This document shows positions 16,195 to 25,095 of a DNA stretch of 64,000 nt, in pieces; position 1 is the first letter of the stretch; the number at the start of each line of letters is the position of its first letter. A program made the position numbers and the translations under genes. The notes under the pieces were generated by a model. It was given only the letters and a program-made list of their open reading frames with translations, had not been told where the DNA came from and made no database searches. The stretch is from Catenuloplanes atrovinosus. Lineage in GTDB: Bacteria > Actinomycetota > Actinomycetes > Mycobacteriales > Micromonosporaceae. The stretch is from assembly GCF_031458235.1 (NCBI RefSeq), contig NZ_JAVDYB010000001.1, forward strand, positions 2,315,001 to 2,379,000. Direction: 5' to 3'.

Positions 16195-16887
16195 CTACCA
16201 GCTCAGCAACCGGCGCCGGGACGACGGGCGCACCGATCCGGTGCGCCCGACCTCGATCGCGACCGGCACCAGGATGAGCACCAGCAGCAGCGCGCCGGGC
16301 AGCTCGCCCCAGCCGGCCGCCTTCAGCACGCCGCCCCAGATGGTCGCCCACCACGCCACCACCAGTGCGCGGCCCAGCCCGAGGACGCGTGCCCGGTACA
16401 GCGCGGCGGCCAGCAGCGCACCGCCGGCGTACTGCCCGCACGCGGCGATCACCGGCAGCCGCCACGGCCCGTACGACAGGTCCGCGTAGGCGTCCAGCAC
16501 GAACGCCACCGCGAACTCCGTGCCGTACGCGTCCGCGAGGCCGAACGCGGTCTGCTCCACGCCCGCCCAGTAGAGCCGCGCCCCCAGCCCGGTGGCCAGC
16601 AGCAGCCCGCCCACGGGGGCCAGCACCGGCGCTCCGGGCGTGGCGAGGCGGGTCAGCACGGCCACCGCGATCACCATGACCACGGCGCCGGCCAGGAACA
16701 CGGCGTAGCCGGCGACCACCAGAGCCGGATCCAGCCGGTACACCGCGAGCTCGCCCGGCACCGCGAACGGCTCGTCGCGGAGATGGTCCGGGACACGGGC
16801 GCCCGCGATCGCGCGGATCGTCAGGCCGCACAGCCACAGCAGCGGCCCGAGCACGAGCGCGCCCGCGGAGAGGAGACGCGTGGTCAT
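16195..16887 (-). CDS. multi-pass membrane protein of unknown function
   Basis: 230 residues with six or seven hydrophobic segments, starting MTTRLLSAGALVLGPLLWLC. The pattern LRDEPFAVPGELAVYRLDP after the first helix and GPWRLPVIAACGQYAGG in the middle suggest a small conserved actinobacterial membrane family that I cannot name. The ATG at 16887 follows AGGAG about 8 bases upstream. It is convergent with terC and separated from the molybdoenzyme gene upstream by a strong hairpin. Confidence 0.6.
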   Translation of the reverse strand: MTTRLLSAGALVLGPLLWLCGLTIRAIAGARVPDHLRDEPFAVPGELAVYRLDPALVVAGYAVFLAGAVVMVIAVAVLTRLATPGAPVLAPVGGLLLATGLGARLYWAGVEQTAFGLADAYGTEFAVAFVLDAYADLSYGPWRLPVIAACGQYAGGALLAAALYRARVLGLGRALVVAWWATIWGGVLKAAGWGELPGALLLVLILVPVAIEVGRTGSVRPSSRRRLLSW

Positions 16888-16966
16888 GCGGGCGACGGTA
16901 GCGAGAAAGCGGCCGTGGCGGCCCGGCACGCTCAGGGCGCTCTCAGCCGTACCCCCGTGGGGCGGG

Positions 16967-17007
16967 GCACGGCCCGGCCGGAACGGGCTTGTCCGGCCGG
17001 GCCGTGC
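16967..17007 (-). terminator. strong hairpin after the molybdoenzyme gene
   Basis: Perfect 16-bp stem (GCACGGCCCGGCCGGA with its complement, 9-base loop), about 100 bases past the stop of the YdeP-like gene and before the next minus-strand gene. Confidence 0.5.
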
Positions 17008-17104
17008 GTCCGGCGGTGTCGCCGCCGTGGACCCAGACGAGGAGACGGCGGTCGCGGGACCCGGAAGAGTTCCCGCGCGCCGCGGCCGCAAACGGGGTGG
17101 TTCG

Positions 17105-19357
17105 TCAGGCCGTGACCGGCTCCAGGCGGACCACGATCTCCTTGGAGGTGGGCGTGTTGGACAGCTCGGCCGTGGAGTCCAGCGGGACCAGCACGTTCGC
17201 CTCCGGGAAGTAGGCGCCCGCGCAGCCGGCCGCGATCGGGTACTCCACCACGCGGAAGCCGGGCGCGCGACGCTCCACGCCGTCCCTCCACTCCGAGACG
17301 ATGTCCACCATGGACCCGTCGGCCAGGCCCAGCGACGCCAGGTCCGTCGCGCTGACGAAGACGACGCGCCGGCCGCCGGAGATGCCGCGGTACCGGTCGT
17401 CCAGGCCGTAGATCGTGGTGTTGTACTGGTCGTGGCTGCGCATGGTCTGCAACAGCAGCCGGCCCGGCGGCAGCGTCCGCTCCACGATCGTGTTGACCGT
17501 GAACCGCGCCCGGCCGTCCGGCGTGGCGAACTCGCGCGAGTCCCGCGGCCCGTGCGGGAGCGTGAAGCCCTCGCGGGTCGCGACCTTCGCCTCGTAGTCG
17601 TCGAAGCCGGGCACCACCTTCGCGATCACCTCGCGCACGGCCGGGTACGACTCCTCCCACCGAGCCCACGGCAGGTCCGCACCCAGCACCGCGCGCGCCA
17701 GGCGGGAGATGATGGCCAGCTCGGACAGCAGGTCGGGGGAGGCGGGCGCGAGCCGGCCGACGGAGGCGTGCACGGCCGACATCGAGTCCTCGACCGTGAC
17801 GAACCCGGCCGGGTCCCGCTCGGTGCGGCCCAGGCACGGCAGGATCAGCGATACCCGGCCGGGCGTGGTGTGCGTGCGGTTGAGCTTCGTGGACACGTGC
17901 ACGGTCAGGTCGCAGGAGGCGAGCGCGGCGAGCGTGACGTCGGTGTCCGGCGCGGCGGCGGCGAAGTTGCCGCCGAGCGCCATGAAGATGCTCGCGCGGC
18001 CGTCGCGCATCGCCCGGATCGCCTCGACCACGTCGTACCCGTGCGTCCCGGGCACCTCGACGCCCAGCTCACGCGTCAGGTTCCCGGCCCACGGCGGCGG
18101 GCGTTCGATGATGCCCATGGTGCGGTCGCCCTGCACGTTGCTGTGGCCGCGGACCGGGCACAGGCCGGCGCCGGGCTTGCCCACCATGCCGCGCAGCAGC
18201 TGCACGTTGACGACCTCACGGATCGTCGGTACGGAGTCGGAGCGCTGCGTCAGGCCCATCGCCCAGCAGACGATGGTCGCGTCCGACGCCGCCATCAGGG
18301 CCGCGACCTCCTCGATCTGCGCGCGGGCGAGCCCGGTCTGCGTCTCGATCACGGCCCAGTCCACGGTGGCGCGCGCCCGCGCGTACTCCTCGAACCCGGA
18401 CGTGTGCGCCTCGATGAAGCCGGTGTCCGCGTGCGGCAGCAGCAGGTGACCGAGCGCCGCGAACAGCGCCAGGTCGCCACCGACGCGGATCTGCAGGTAG
18501 TGGTCGGCCAGCGCGGTGCCCCGGCCGACCACGCCGTCCGGGTGCTGCGGGTTCTTGAAGCGCAGCAGGCCGGCCTCGGGCAGCGGGTTGACCGCCACGA
18601 TCGTGGCGCCCGCCTTCTTCGCCTTCTCCAGCGCCGTGAGCATGCGCGGGTGGTTCGTGCCCGGGTTCTGCCCGACCACCACGATCAGCTTCGCCCGGTG
18701 CACGTCCTCGAGCGTGACCGACCCCTTGCCGATGCCGATCGTCTCCATCAGCGCCACGCCGGACGACTCGTGGCACATGTTGGAGCAGTCCGGCAGGTTG
18801 TTCGTGCCGTACGCCCGGGCGAACGCCTGGTACGCGAACGCGGCCTCGTTCGAGGTGCGCCCGCTGGTGTAGAACACCGACCGGTCCGGCTCCACCGCGC
18901 GCATCCGCTCCGCGATCAGCGCGAACGCGTCGTCCCAGGAGATCGGCGCGTAGTGGTCGCTGTCCGCCCGCTTGACCACCGGCGCGGTGAGCCGCCCCTG
19001 CTGCCCGAGCCAGTAGTCGGACCGCCCGGCCAGGTCGGATATGGAATGCCGTGCGAAGAACTCCGGCGTGACCCGCCGCAGCGTCGCCTCCTCCGCGACC
19101 GCCTTGGCGCCGTTCTCACAGAACTCGAAGTGACTCCGGTCGTTCGGCGCGGGCTCCGGCCACGCGCACCCCGGACAGTCGAATCCGCCCGCCTGATTGA
19201 CTTTGAGCAGGGTGAGCGCGCTGCGCCGCACCCCCATCTGCTGCTGTGCGGCGGCCAGCCCATGCAGAACACCGGGCACGCCGGCCGCCGCCTTCTTGGG
19301 CGGTGCGACGTGGAGATCACGGTCTCCGAGGTCGTCGGTGGGAGCGTTCTTGACCAT
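17105..19357 (-). CDS. FdhF/YdeP family molybdopterin oxidoreductase
   Basis: 750 residues. It resembles formate dehydrogenase alpha subunits, but its N-terminal cysteine cluster is reduced to FDCPGCAWPEP, as in YdeP-type enzymes. The molybdopterin domains follow: SVFYTSGRTSNEAAFAYQ, DCSNMCHESSG (a Cys that may ligate Mo), VVVGQNPGTNHPRML, CPVRGHSNVQGDRTMG. The C-terminal dinucleotide-binding domain contains LLQTMRSHDQYNTTIYG. E. coli YdeP is linked to acid resistance; the physiological substrate of the family is unclear. No small electron-transfer subunit or fdhD is adjacent. Confidence 0.88.
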   Translation of the reverse strand: MVKNAPTDDLGDRDLHVAPPKKAAAGVPGVLHGLAAAQQQMGVRRSALTLLKVNQAGGFDCPGCAWPEPAPNDRSHFEFCENGAKAVAEEATLRRVTPEFFARHSISDLAGRSDYWLGQQGRLTAPVVKRADSDHYAPISWDDAFALIAERMRAVEPDRSVFYTSGRTSNEAAFAYQAFARAYGTNNLPDCSNMCHESSGVALMETIGIGKGSVTLEDVHRAKLIVVVGQNPGTNHPRMLTALEKAKKAGATIVAVNPLPEAGLLRFKNPQHPDGVVGRGTALADHYLQIRVGGDLALFAALGHLLLPHADTGFIEAHTSGFEEYARARATVDWAVIETQTGLARAQIEEVAALMAASDATIVCWAMGLTQRSDSVPTIREVVNVQLLRGMVGKPGAGLCPVRGHSNVQGDRTMGIIERPPPWAGNLTRELGVEVPGTHGYDVVEAIRAMRDGRASIFMALGGNFAAAAPDTDVTLAALASCDLTVHVSTKLNRTHTTPGRVSLILPCLGRTERDPAGFVTVEDSMSAVHASVGRLAPASPDLLSELAIISRLARAVLGADLPWARWEESYPAVREVIAKVVPGFDDYEAKVATREGFTLPHGPRDSREFATPDGRARFTVNTIVERTLPPGRLLLQTMRSHDQYNTTIYGLDDRYRGISGGRRVVFVSATDLASLGLADGSMVDIVSEWRDGVERRAPGFRVVEYPIAAGCAGAYFPEANVLVPLDSTAELSNTPTSKEIVVRLEPVTA

Positions 19358-19428
19358 GGGGGAGACCTTATGCCGGTTGAGATCCTTTTCGCACTAGTCA
19401 GGCGTCGGGATGAGTGTGCGGGCGGCAG

Positions 19429-20322
19429 TCACGCCCGGAGCGCGTCCCGGAGGAACGCCACGCTCCGCCGCACCTGCGCACCCAGATCCGCGCCGCCGAA
19501 CAGGTGGTCCGCGCCCGGCACCAGGCCCAGCTCCACCCGCGCCCCCGCCGCCCGCAGCCGGTCGGCCAGCGCGACGCTCTGCCGGTACCCGACCACCACG
19601 TCCTCCTCGCCGTGCAGCAGCAGCATCGGCGGCGCGTCCGCGCGCACGTACGTCACCGGGCTCGCCGCCGCGGCCCGCTCGGGGGACCGGGTCACCGGCG
19701 CGCCGATCAGCAGCGACTCCGGCGAGTCGTCCGCGTCGTGGTCCCCGGTCGCGCGCGGATGCTGGTGCGCCCGCATGGTGGCCAGCTCCGACGGCCCGTA
19801 CCAGATCACCGCTGCCTGCACGGACGAGTCCCCATCGGTCACCCCGACCGTGCCCTCCAGCGCCGGGTCCGTCACCAGCGCCACCAGCGACGCGAGCAAC
19901 CCGCCCGCCGACTCGCCCCACACGCCCACCCGGGCCGGGTCGATGCCCAGCTCGGCGGCGTGGAAGCGCAGGTAGCGCACCGCGGACTTGAGGTCGTGCA
20001 GCGGCGCCGGGAACGCGGCCTCGCGGCTGAGCCGGTACGCGGGGAGCGCCACCGCGAGACCGGCGGCGAGCGCCCGGCCCACGTGGTCCTCGCCGGCGAG
20101 CCAGTCCGGCGTCACCTTGGGCGAGCCGTTGAGCCAGCCGCCGCCGTGGATCCACAGCACCACCGGGACCGGCCCGCCGGCGTCCGCGGGCACGATCAGG
20201 TCGAGCAGCAGCGGCCGGTAGCCCTGCTCCTGCGCCACGAACGCGTCGCGGTACTCGATCCGGTCGCCGCGGCGCTCGCCCGCGGGCGGCGCGCCGAACC
20301 GGTCCCTGCCAGCATCAGCCAT
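19429..20322 (-). CDS. alpha/beta hydrolase, carboxylesterase type
   Basis: 297 residues. The oxyanion motif LWIHGGGWLNGS and the nucleophile elbow GVWGESAGGLLAS place it in the hormone-sensitive-lipase/BD-FAE type of serine esterase. The C-terminal GADHLFGGADL supplies the catalytic His, and LLLHGEEDVVVGY precedes the acid residue. There is no signal peptide, so it is probably intracellular. Its ATG overlaps the end of the GNAT gene (ATGGCTGA), so the two are translationally coupled and may act on the same small molecule. Confidence 0.85.
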   Translation of the reverse strand: MADAGRDRFGAPPAGERRGDRIEYRDAFVAQEQGYRPLLLDLIVPADAGGPVPVVLWIHGGGWLNGSPKVTPDWLAGEDHVGRALAAGLAVALPAYRLSREAAFPAPLHDLKSAVRYLRFHAAELGIDPARVGVWGESAGGLLASLVALVTDPALEGTVGVTDGDSSVQAAVIWYGPSELATMRAHQHPRATGDHDADDSPESLLIGAPVTRSPERAAAASPVTYVRADAPPMLLLHGEEDVVVGYRQSVALADRLRAAGARVELGLVPGADHLFGGADLGAQVRRSVAFLRDALRA

Positions 20323-20818
20323 GATCCGATACTGCCAGGTGCAGCACGTGTTCGCGCAGGCCGTCCGCGAGCCGGTGGGACACGGTCCAGTGGGCGCCGT
20401 CCGCGGCGGTGAACGAGCGGTGCCGTACCGCGCCGGCCATCGCCGGGTTACCCGGCAGCACGTAGCCGCGGACCTCGTCGATGCCGGCCTCGGCGCACCG
20501 GCCGAGCAGCTCGCGCAGCAGCCGGGTGCCGATGCCGTTGCGCTGCCACGGGTCGGCCACGATCACGGCGACCTCGTAGCCGTGCGCGGGCCCGCCCCGG
20601 CACTCGGCCCAGCCGACCAGGTGACCGTCCGCGACGGTGACCTGCATCAGCCACGGCGGCGCGGCCGGGTCCTGCTGGCGCAGCAGCATCCGGCGGTACG
20701 CGGCGGGCAGCGCGGACCCGCCGGTGAAGAACCGGCGCCACACCGTCTCCGCCGACAGGTGCGACTCGAATCCGCTCAGCAGCGCGTAGTCGTCGGCCTG
20801 CCACGGACGTACCGTCAT
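20315..20818 (-). CDS. GNAT family N-acetyltransferase
   Basis: 167 residues. It has the N-terminal strand MTVRPWQADDYALLSGF and the acetyl-CoA loop VIVADPWQRNGIGTRLLREL, the Q/R-x-x-G-x-G/A signature. The last third is more variable. An upstream in-frame ATG (20836) exists, but GGGAG lies 9 bases before 20818, so the later start is chosen. It is coupled to the downstream esterase. The acceptor substrate is unknown. Confidence 0.85.
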   Translation of the reverse strand: MTVRPWQADDYALLSGFESHLSAETVWRRFFTGGSALPAAYRRMLLRQQDPAAPPWLMQVTVADGHLVGWAECRGGPAHGYEVAVIVADPWQRNGIGTRLLRELLGRCAEAGIDEVRGYVLPGNPAMAGAVRHRSFTAADGAHWTVSHRLADGLREHVLHLAVSDHG

Positions 20819-20879
20819 CGTCGTCGTCTCCCGCATGCGAGGTACGACGGACGCGCGCGCGGCCGGTTCTGTGATGTGA

Positions 20880-21311
<432 letters not shown>

Positions 21312-21333
21312 GCGCGGAGATCCCCCGCCGGGC

Positions 21334-21435
21334 TCAGCGGTCGGCCGAGTCCCGGTGCCTGACCACCAGGTGCCAGTAGATCCAGCCGGCGGCGCGCAGG
21401 AGGCGGGCGATCGTGCCGTACAGGAGATCCTTCAC
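21334..21435 (-). CDS. possible 33-residue amphipathic small protein
   Basis: A GTG at 21435 opens a frame reading M-K-D-L-L-Y-G-T-I-A-R-L-L-R-A-A-G-W-I-Y, then WHLVVRHRDSADR and a stop. It has GC-rich third positions like real genes here and forms an amphipathic, Trp-containing helix with a polar tail. The ribosome site is weak (GAAG). It stands alone in the 240-base gap between the ilvC remnant and the cupin gene. Confidence 0.35.
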   Translation of the reverse strand: MKDLLYGTIARLLRAAGWIYWHLVVRHRDSADR

Positions 21436-21554
21436 GGTGCTTCGGACGCGCGGGACCGGGAAAGGTTCACCGGCTGTGACGTGCGATACGCCGGCCCGCG
21501 CGCGGTGTCGCGGGCCGGCGGCGGGCCGCTACCGGCCCGGGCGATGATCGCCGG

Positions 21555-22001
21555 TCACTCGAAGTCGCACCCCGGGTTCGCCGCGTCGCGGGACAGCGGC
21601 GAGCCGGTGGGCAGCACGTACAACACCTCCAGGACCACGGGGGTACGCCCGCGGTTGATGCCGATGTGCACCTCGTCGTCGCCGCTCGGCTCGTGGATGA
21701 AGCTGCCGCGCGGGTAGTAGCCGTCCTGCGCGCAGGTCGAGTCGAAGTGGCTCAGCGCGCCCTGCCGGACCGTCGCGTAGAGCGGCCCGTCGTGGTAGTG
21801 CCAGCCGGTCGCCTGACCCGCCGGGATGGTGATCTCCCGCAGCACGTAGTCGGTCCCGCCGACCGTGTGCTGCGCGATGATCGTGCCGACCACGCCCGGG
21901 CCGGGCGGCGTCGCCCGCGCGGCACCGGCCATGCCGAGCGTGGTGGCGGCCACGGCCGCGGCGATCACCGCGGTGCGCCGGGCCTGTCGCTGCATCGTCA
22001 C
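21555..22001 (-). CDS. secreted cupin-domain protein
   Basis: 148 residues. The signal peptide (RRTAVIAAAVAATTLGMAGAARA) is followed by a single cupin barrel with LREITIPAGQATGWHYHDGPLYATVRQG, where the HxH pair would bind metal, and SFIHEPSGDDEVHIGINRG, the second half of the site. The usual enzyme role cannot be deduced. The GTG at 22001 overlaps the stop of the upstream merR-type gene (GTGA) with GGAG 5 bases before it. The ATG at 21995 is the alternative. It probably forms an operon with the regulator. Confidence 0.78.
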   Translation of the reverse strand: MTMQRQARRTAVIAAAVAATTLGMAGAARATPPGPGVVGTIIAQHTVGGTDYVLREITIPAGQATGWHYHDGPLYATVRQGALSHFDSTCAQDGYYPRGSFIHEPSGDDEVHIGINRGRTPVVLEVLYVLPTGSPLSRDAANPGCDFE

Positions 22002-22774
22002 GTCTGCTCCTTCACTGTCGACCTCTCGGGCACATCGGACGGACGAGCGGGATACCACCCCGGTTCACCGGAGCGGCGTACCGGAATCTCCAGCACGGTG
22101 GCGGCGCCGCCGTCGCCGTCCACCAGGTGCTCCTCCAGCGTGGGCCCGTCCACCGCCAGCCCGTGCCGGTCCACCCAGCCGAACAGCGCCCGCCCGGACG
22201 CCACCAGACCCGCGCCGGCCGGCACCACCGCGCGGACCACGGCCCGGCCCGGCAGCGTCAGCGGCTCGCCGCGCGGCACGGTCACGGCCGCGTCGAAGCC
22301 CCCGGCCGGCGCGCCGGGCAGCCAGGTCAGCAGCGCGCGGGCCGGCTCGTCGCCGCAGAGCGCGGCCAGGCCGGACGGGTGCCCGACGTGCCCCCGCCGC
22401 ACCCGCAGCGTCCGCGCGCCCACGGTCGCGCGCTGCGGTAGCAGCCCGGACGGGTCCGCGAGCCGGTCCTCGGCGGCCTGGACCGCGGCGGTCAGCTCCG
22501 CGATCGACGTGCGCAGCCCGGCGACCGTCTCGGTCAGCGCGGCCCGCAGCCGGGCGTCCGGCGCGTCGGCCAGCTCGGCGATCCGGGAAAGCGACAGCCC
22601 GAGCCGCCGCAGGCCGCGGATGCGTTCGAGCCGGGTCAGCTCGGCCGCGCCGTACCAGCGGTATCCGGTGCCCGGCGAGACCGCGGCCGGTGGCAGCAGC
22701 CCGATCGCGTCGTAGTGGCGCAGCGTGCGCTCGGACACGCCGGTCATCCGCGCCAGTCGCCCGATCCGCCACAC
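21998..22774 (-). CDS. MerR family regulator with GyrI-like effector domain
   Basis: 258 residues. It has an N-terminal winged helix (WRIGRLARMTGVSERTLRHYDAIGLLPP, GYRWYGAAELTRLERIRGLR), a dimerising coiled coil (about residues 75-115) and a C-terminal domain of the BmrR/GyrI small-molecule-binding type. The GTG start has AAGGAGGA 4 bases upstream. A MerR-type promoter with a 20-base spacer lies just outside, directed at the divergent membrane protein, so it probably activates that gene on binding a drug-like ligand. The cupin gene is coupled downstream. Confidence 0.88.
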   Translation of the reverse strand: MWRIGRLARMTGVSERTLRHYDAIGLLPPAAVSPGTGYRWYGAAELTRLERIRGLRRLGLSLSRIAELADAPDARLRAALTETVAGLRTSIAELTAAVQAAEDRLADPSGLLPQRATVGARTLRVRRGHVGHPSGLAALCGDEPARALLTWLPGAPAGGFDAAVTVPRGEPLTLPGRAVVRAVVPAGAGLVASGRALFGWVDRHGLAVDGPTLEEHLVDGDGGAATVLEIPVRRSGEPGWYPARPSDVPERSTVKEQT

Positions 22775-22784
22775 GGCGTCCTCC

Positions 22785-22816
22785 TTGACCCTCGCGCTGC
22801 GTCAGGGTTCTACGGT
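22785..22816 (+). promoter_or_regulatory. MerR-type promoter with long spacer and dyad
   Basis: The -35 TTGACC (22785-22790) and -10 TACGGT (22811-22816) are 20 bases apart. ACCCT-N11-AGGGT (22788-22808) forms the dyad inside the spacer. The overlong spacer is the hallmark of promoters that MerR proteins untwist. The target ATG begins 7 bases after the -10 box. Confidence 0.75.
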
Positions 22817-22823
22817 CCGGCGC

Positions 22824-23426
22824 ATGAGGACCCGCATCCTGCTGATCGCCGCCCCGCTCGCCATGGTGGCCTCCGCCGTGCTCGTCGTGCCATCCGGGCT
22901 CACCCTGAATCCGTCCGACCCCGCGTCCGCGCTCGCCGCCGTGCACGAGCGGACCGCGCTGCACCTGGTCGAGCTGGCGCTGGACGTGCTCGGCTGGCTC
23001 GCGCTGACCGCGGCCGGCCTGTCGATCGCCGGCGGGCGGCGGGGTGACCCGCTCGCCGGTGGCCTGCTCGCCGCGGCCGGACTCGCCGGGATGCTGCACG
23101 ACGCCGGGAACCTGGCGGTCACCCAGCTGGCCGCCGCGCCCGCCGACCCGGCCGCGATCACCACGGCCGCCGCGGTGATGCTCACCGCGAAGTGGGGCGT
23201 CAACCTGGCCGGGCTGCTGTGGACCGCGGCCACCCTCGCCGCCGCGCGGGGCCGGTGGCCGGGGCTGCTGGCGGCGGCGTCCGGGCTGGCCGCCGTGGTG
23301 CTGCCGTGGACCTTCGGCACCGGTACGCCGTCGCCCGCGGCCGAGCAGGTGGGCTACCTGCTGCACGTACCCGTGATGGTCTGGTGGTTGATCCACGGTC
23401 TGCGCGCCGCTCCGCGCCGCGCCTGA
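22824..23426 (+). CDS. MerR-controlled multi-pass membrane protein
   Basis: 200 residues with five or six hydrophobic helices, beginning MRTRILLIAAPLAMVASAVLVV. I do not recognise the family. The conserved-looking MLHDAGNLAVTQLAA and MLTAKWGVNLAGLLW segments recall small actinobacterial membrane proteins of unknown role. The ATG follows the -10 box of the MerR-type promoter by only 7 bases, so the message is probably leaderless and drug- or stress-inducible. Confidence 0.65.
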   Translation: MRTRILLIAAPLAMVASAVLVVPSGLTLNPSDPASALAAVHERTALHLVELALDVLGWLALTAAGLSIAGGRRGDPLAGGLLAAAGLAGMLHDAGNLAVTQLAAAPADPAAITTAAAVMLTAKWGVNLAGLLWTAATLAAARGRWPGLLAAASGLAAVVLPWTFGTGTPSPAAEQVGYLLHVPVMVWWLIHGLRAAPRRA

Positions 23427-23447
23427 CCGGCATGGAAGACTGTGCGG

Positions 23448-24428
23448 GTGAGGTCCGGGTTCGCCGTCGCGGTGCTGCTGCTCACCGGCGGGTTCGCGGC
23501 CCCGGCGGCGGAGACCGTCTGCACGGTGCGCGACGAGCGGCTCGCGGAGCTGTCCGGGTTCGCGGCCACGGCCGACGGCTACGTCGCGGTCAACGACGGC
23601 GCGGACGACCCGGCCGCCCGCCGGATCTTCTTCCTCGACGCGGGCTGCGCGGTGGTGCGCGAGGTGCGCTACCCGTCGGAGCCGCGCGACACCGAGGATC
23701 TCGCGGTCGCGCCGGACGGCACGGTCTGGGTCGCGGACATCGGCGACAACGGCGCCGTGCGCGAGACGGTCGCGCTGTGGCGCCTCGACCCGGGCGGGGA
23801 CGAGCCGGTGCTCGCGCGCTACACCTATCCGGACGGCGCCAAGGACGCGGAGGCGCTGTTGCTGGACGGCGACGGCACGCCGATCGTCGTGACCAAGGAG
23901 CCGTTCGCCGCCGGGCTGTACGCGGTGGCGGACGGCGGCACGCTGCGGGAGGCCGGCACGTTCCGCATCCCGGACACGTCGACCGGCAACCCGTTCGGCT
24001 TCGCCGGGCGCTACGTGGTGACCGGCGGCGCGGTGTCGCCGGACGGCACCCGGGTCGCGCTGCGCACGTACGCGGACGCGTTCGAGTTCCCCGTCACGGA
24101 CGGCGACGTCGTCGCGAGCATCACCGGCGGTACGGCCGAGGCGACGCCGCTGCCGGACGAGCCGCAGGGCGAGTCCGTCACGTACAGCGCGGACGGTTCG
24201 TCGCTGCTCACGGTCTCGGAGGGCGCCACGCCCACGGTGCTGCGCTACCCGTCCGCGGTCCCGGCGCCCACGCCGTCGGCGTCGCCGTCCGCCGCACCGG
24301 CGCCGGCCGCGGCCGAGAGCCCGCGGGGCGGGCTCGGCACGGCCGGGATCGCGGTCATCGCGGGCGCGGCCGTGCTGGTGGCCGTGGCCCTCGCGGTCGG
24401 CCTCGCCCGCCGGCTGCGCCGTTCCTGA
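23448..24428 (+). CDS. secreted beta-propeller-like protein with C-terminal membrane anchor
   Basis: About 326 residues. A signal peptide (FAVAVLLLTGGFAAPAAE) is followed by repeated strand motifs such as DTEDLAVAPDGTVWVADIGDNG and GESVTYSADGSSLLTVSEG, the pattern of a propeller (YncE/SdiA-regulated type). A Pro/Ala/Ser linker and a single C-terminal helix (GTAGIAVIAGAAVLVAVALAV) with a short RRLRRS tail anchor it in the membrane, facing outwards. Starts at 23442 or 23448 are both GTG. Ligand unknown. Confidence 0.7.
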   Translation: MRSGFAVAVLLLTGGFAAPAAETVCTVRDERLAELSGFAATADGYVAVNDGADDPAARRIFFLDAGCAVVREVRYPSEPRDTEDLAVAPDGTVWVADIGDNGAVRETVALWRLDPGGDEPVLARYTYPDGAKDAEALLLDGDGTPIVVTKEPFAAGLYAVADGGTLREAGTFRIPDTSTGNPFGFAGRYVVTGGAVSPDGTRVALRTYADAFEFPVTDGDVVASITGGTAEATPLPDEPQGESVTYSADGSSLLTVSEGATPTVLRYPSAVPAPTPSASPSAAPAPAAAESPRGGLGTAGIAVIAGAAVLVAVALAVGLARRLRRS

Positions 24429-24587
24429 CGGCCGGTCCGACACTGTGCTGACCTGCGGAAAGTCTCCTGTATGGAGGACCGCACCGTTCACTGTGGTGGC
24501 ATAAATCCGGGATAACGCGGCCGTGCCGGTTCCCATAGTTTTGTCGCAGCGCCACCGGCGGCGCGGAGCGACAGAGGGGGAGCGGAC
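24429..24587. other. intergenic promoter region
   Basis: These 159 bases are richer in A/T than the neighbours (CATAAATCCGGGATAA, CCATAGTTTTGTCG) and end in GAGGGGGAGCGGAC, the ribosome site of the next gene. A promoter is likely, but the hexamers cannot be fixed with confidence. Confidence 0.4.
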
Positions 24588-25046
24588 ATGAGCGAGTTCT
24601 ACGGCGAGACGGTCATCACCGAGGTCGACAGCGACGACAACGGCGTGATCGACACGATCCTGCACGACTACAACGGCGACGGTGTCACCGACAAGGCCGA
24701 GTACGACCTGAACGAGAACGGCGTCGCGGAGAGCACCGTGATCGACCAGGACGGCGACGGCCCGATGGACAGCGAGTACCACGACCTGGACGAGAACGGC
24801 CTGGTCGAGTTCAGCGAGCACGACACGGACGGTGACGGCCTCCGGGAGACCCGGCTCTTCGACGTCGACGGCAACGGCGTGGCCGACGAGGCCGACATCG
24901 ACTCCGACGGCGACGGCGACATCGACGTGATCCTGCGCGACGTCGACGGTGACGGGTTCGCCGACGAGTCGTACGACATCAACGGCGACGCCGGCTGGAC
25001 CCCGGTCGAGGGCCAGGTCCAGGTCAACCCGTACGCCCGCGGCTGA
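24588..25046 (+). CDS. acidic repeat protein with DxDxDG calcium-binding-like loops
   Basis: 152 residues, about a dozen short repeats of the type D-x-D-x-D/N-G: DSDDNGVID, DYNGDGVTD, DQDGDGPMD, DTDGDGLRE, DVDGNGVADEADIDSDGDGD, DVDGDGFAD. These match the loops of dockerin, EF-hand and thrombospondin type-3 repeats, which bind Ca2+. The protein is very acidic and, unusually, has no signal peptide, so it appears cytosolic or leaves by another route. GAGGGGGAG lies 8 bases before the ATG. It is convergent with the xylanase and shares a terminator with it. Confidence 0.75.
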   Translation: MSEFYGETVITEVDSDDNGVIDTILHDYNGDGVTDKAEYDLNENGVAESTVIDQDGDGPMDSEYHDLDENGLVEFSEHDTDGDGLRETRLFDVDGNGVADEADIDSDGDGDIDVILRDVDGDGFADESYDINGDAGWTPVEGQVQVNPYARG

Positions 25047-25095
25047 CCCGTCCGTGTCCGGGGCGGCGTCACCCGCCCCGGACACGGACGGGTCA
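25044..25095. terminator. bidirectional terminator, perfect 23-bp stem
   Basis: A 23-bp perfect inverted repeat (TGACCCGTCCGTGTCC... and its complement) has a 6-base loop. Both ends are the stop codons: TGA of the acidic repeat protein at 25044-25046 and TGA of the xylanase on the other strand at 25095-25093. Confidence 0.8.

Noticed and set aside
19429-20818. Toxin-antitoxin reading of the coupled GNAT/esterase pair
   Set aside because: The GNAT lacks the small size and RHH/HTH partner of known acetyltransferase toxins, and the partner is a full serine esterase.
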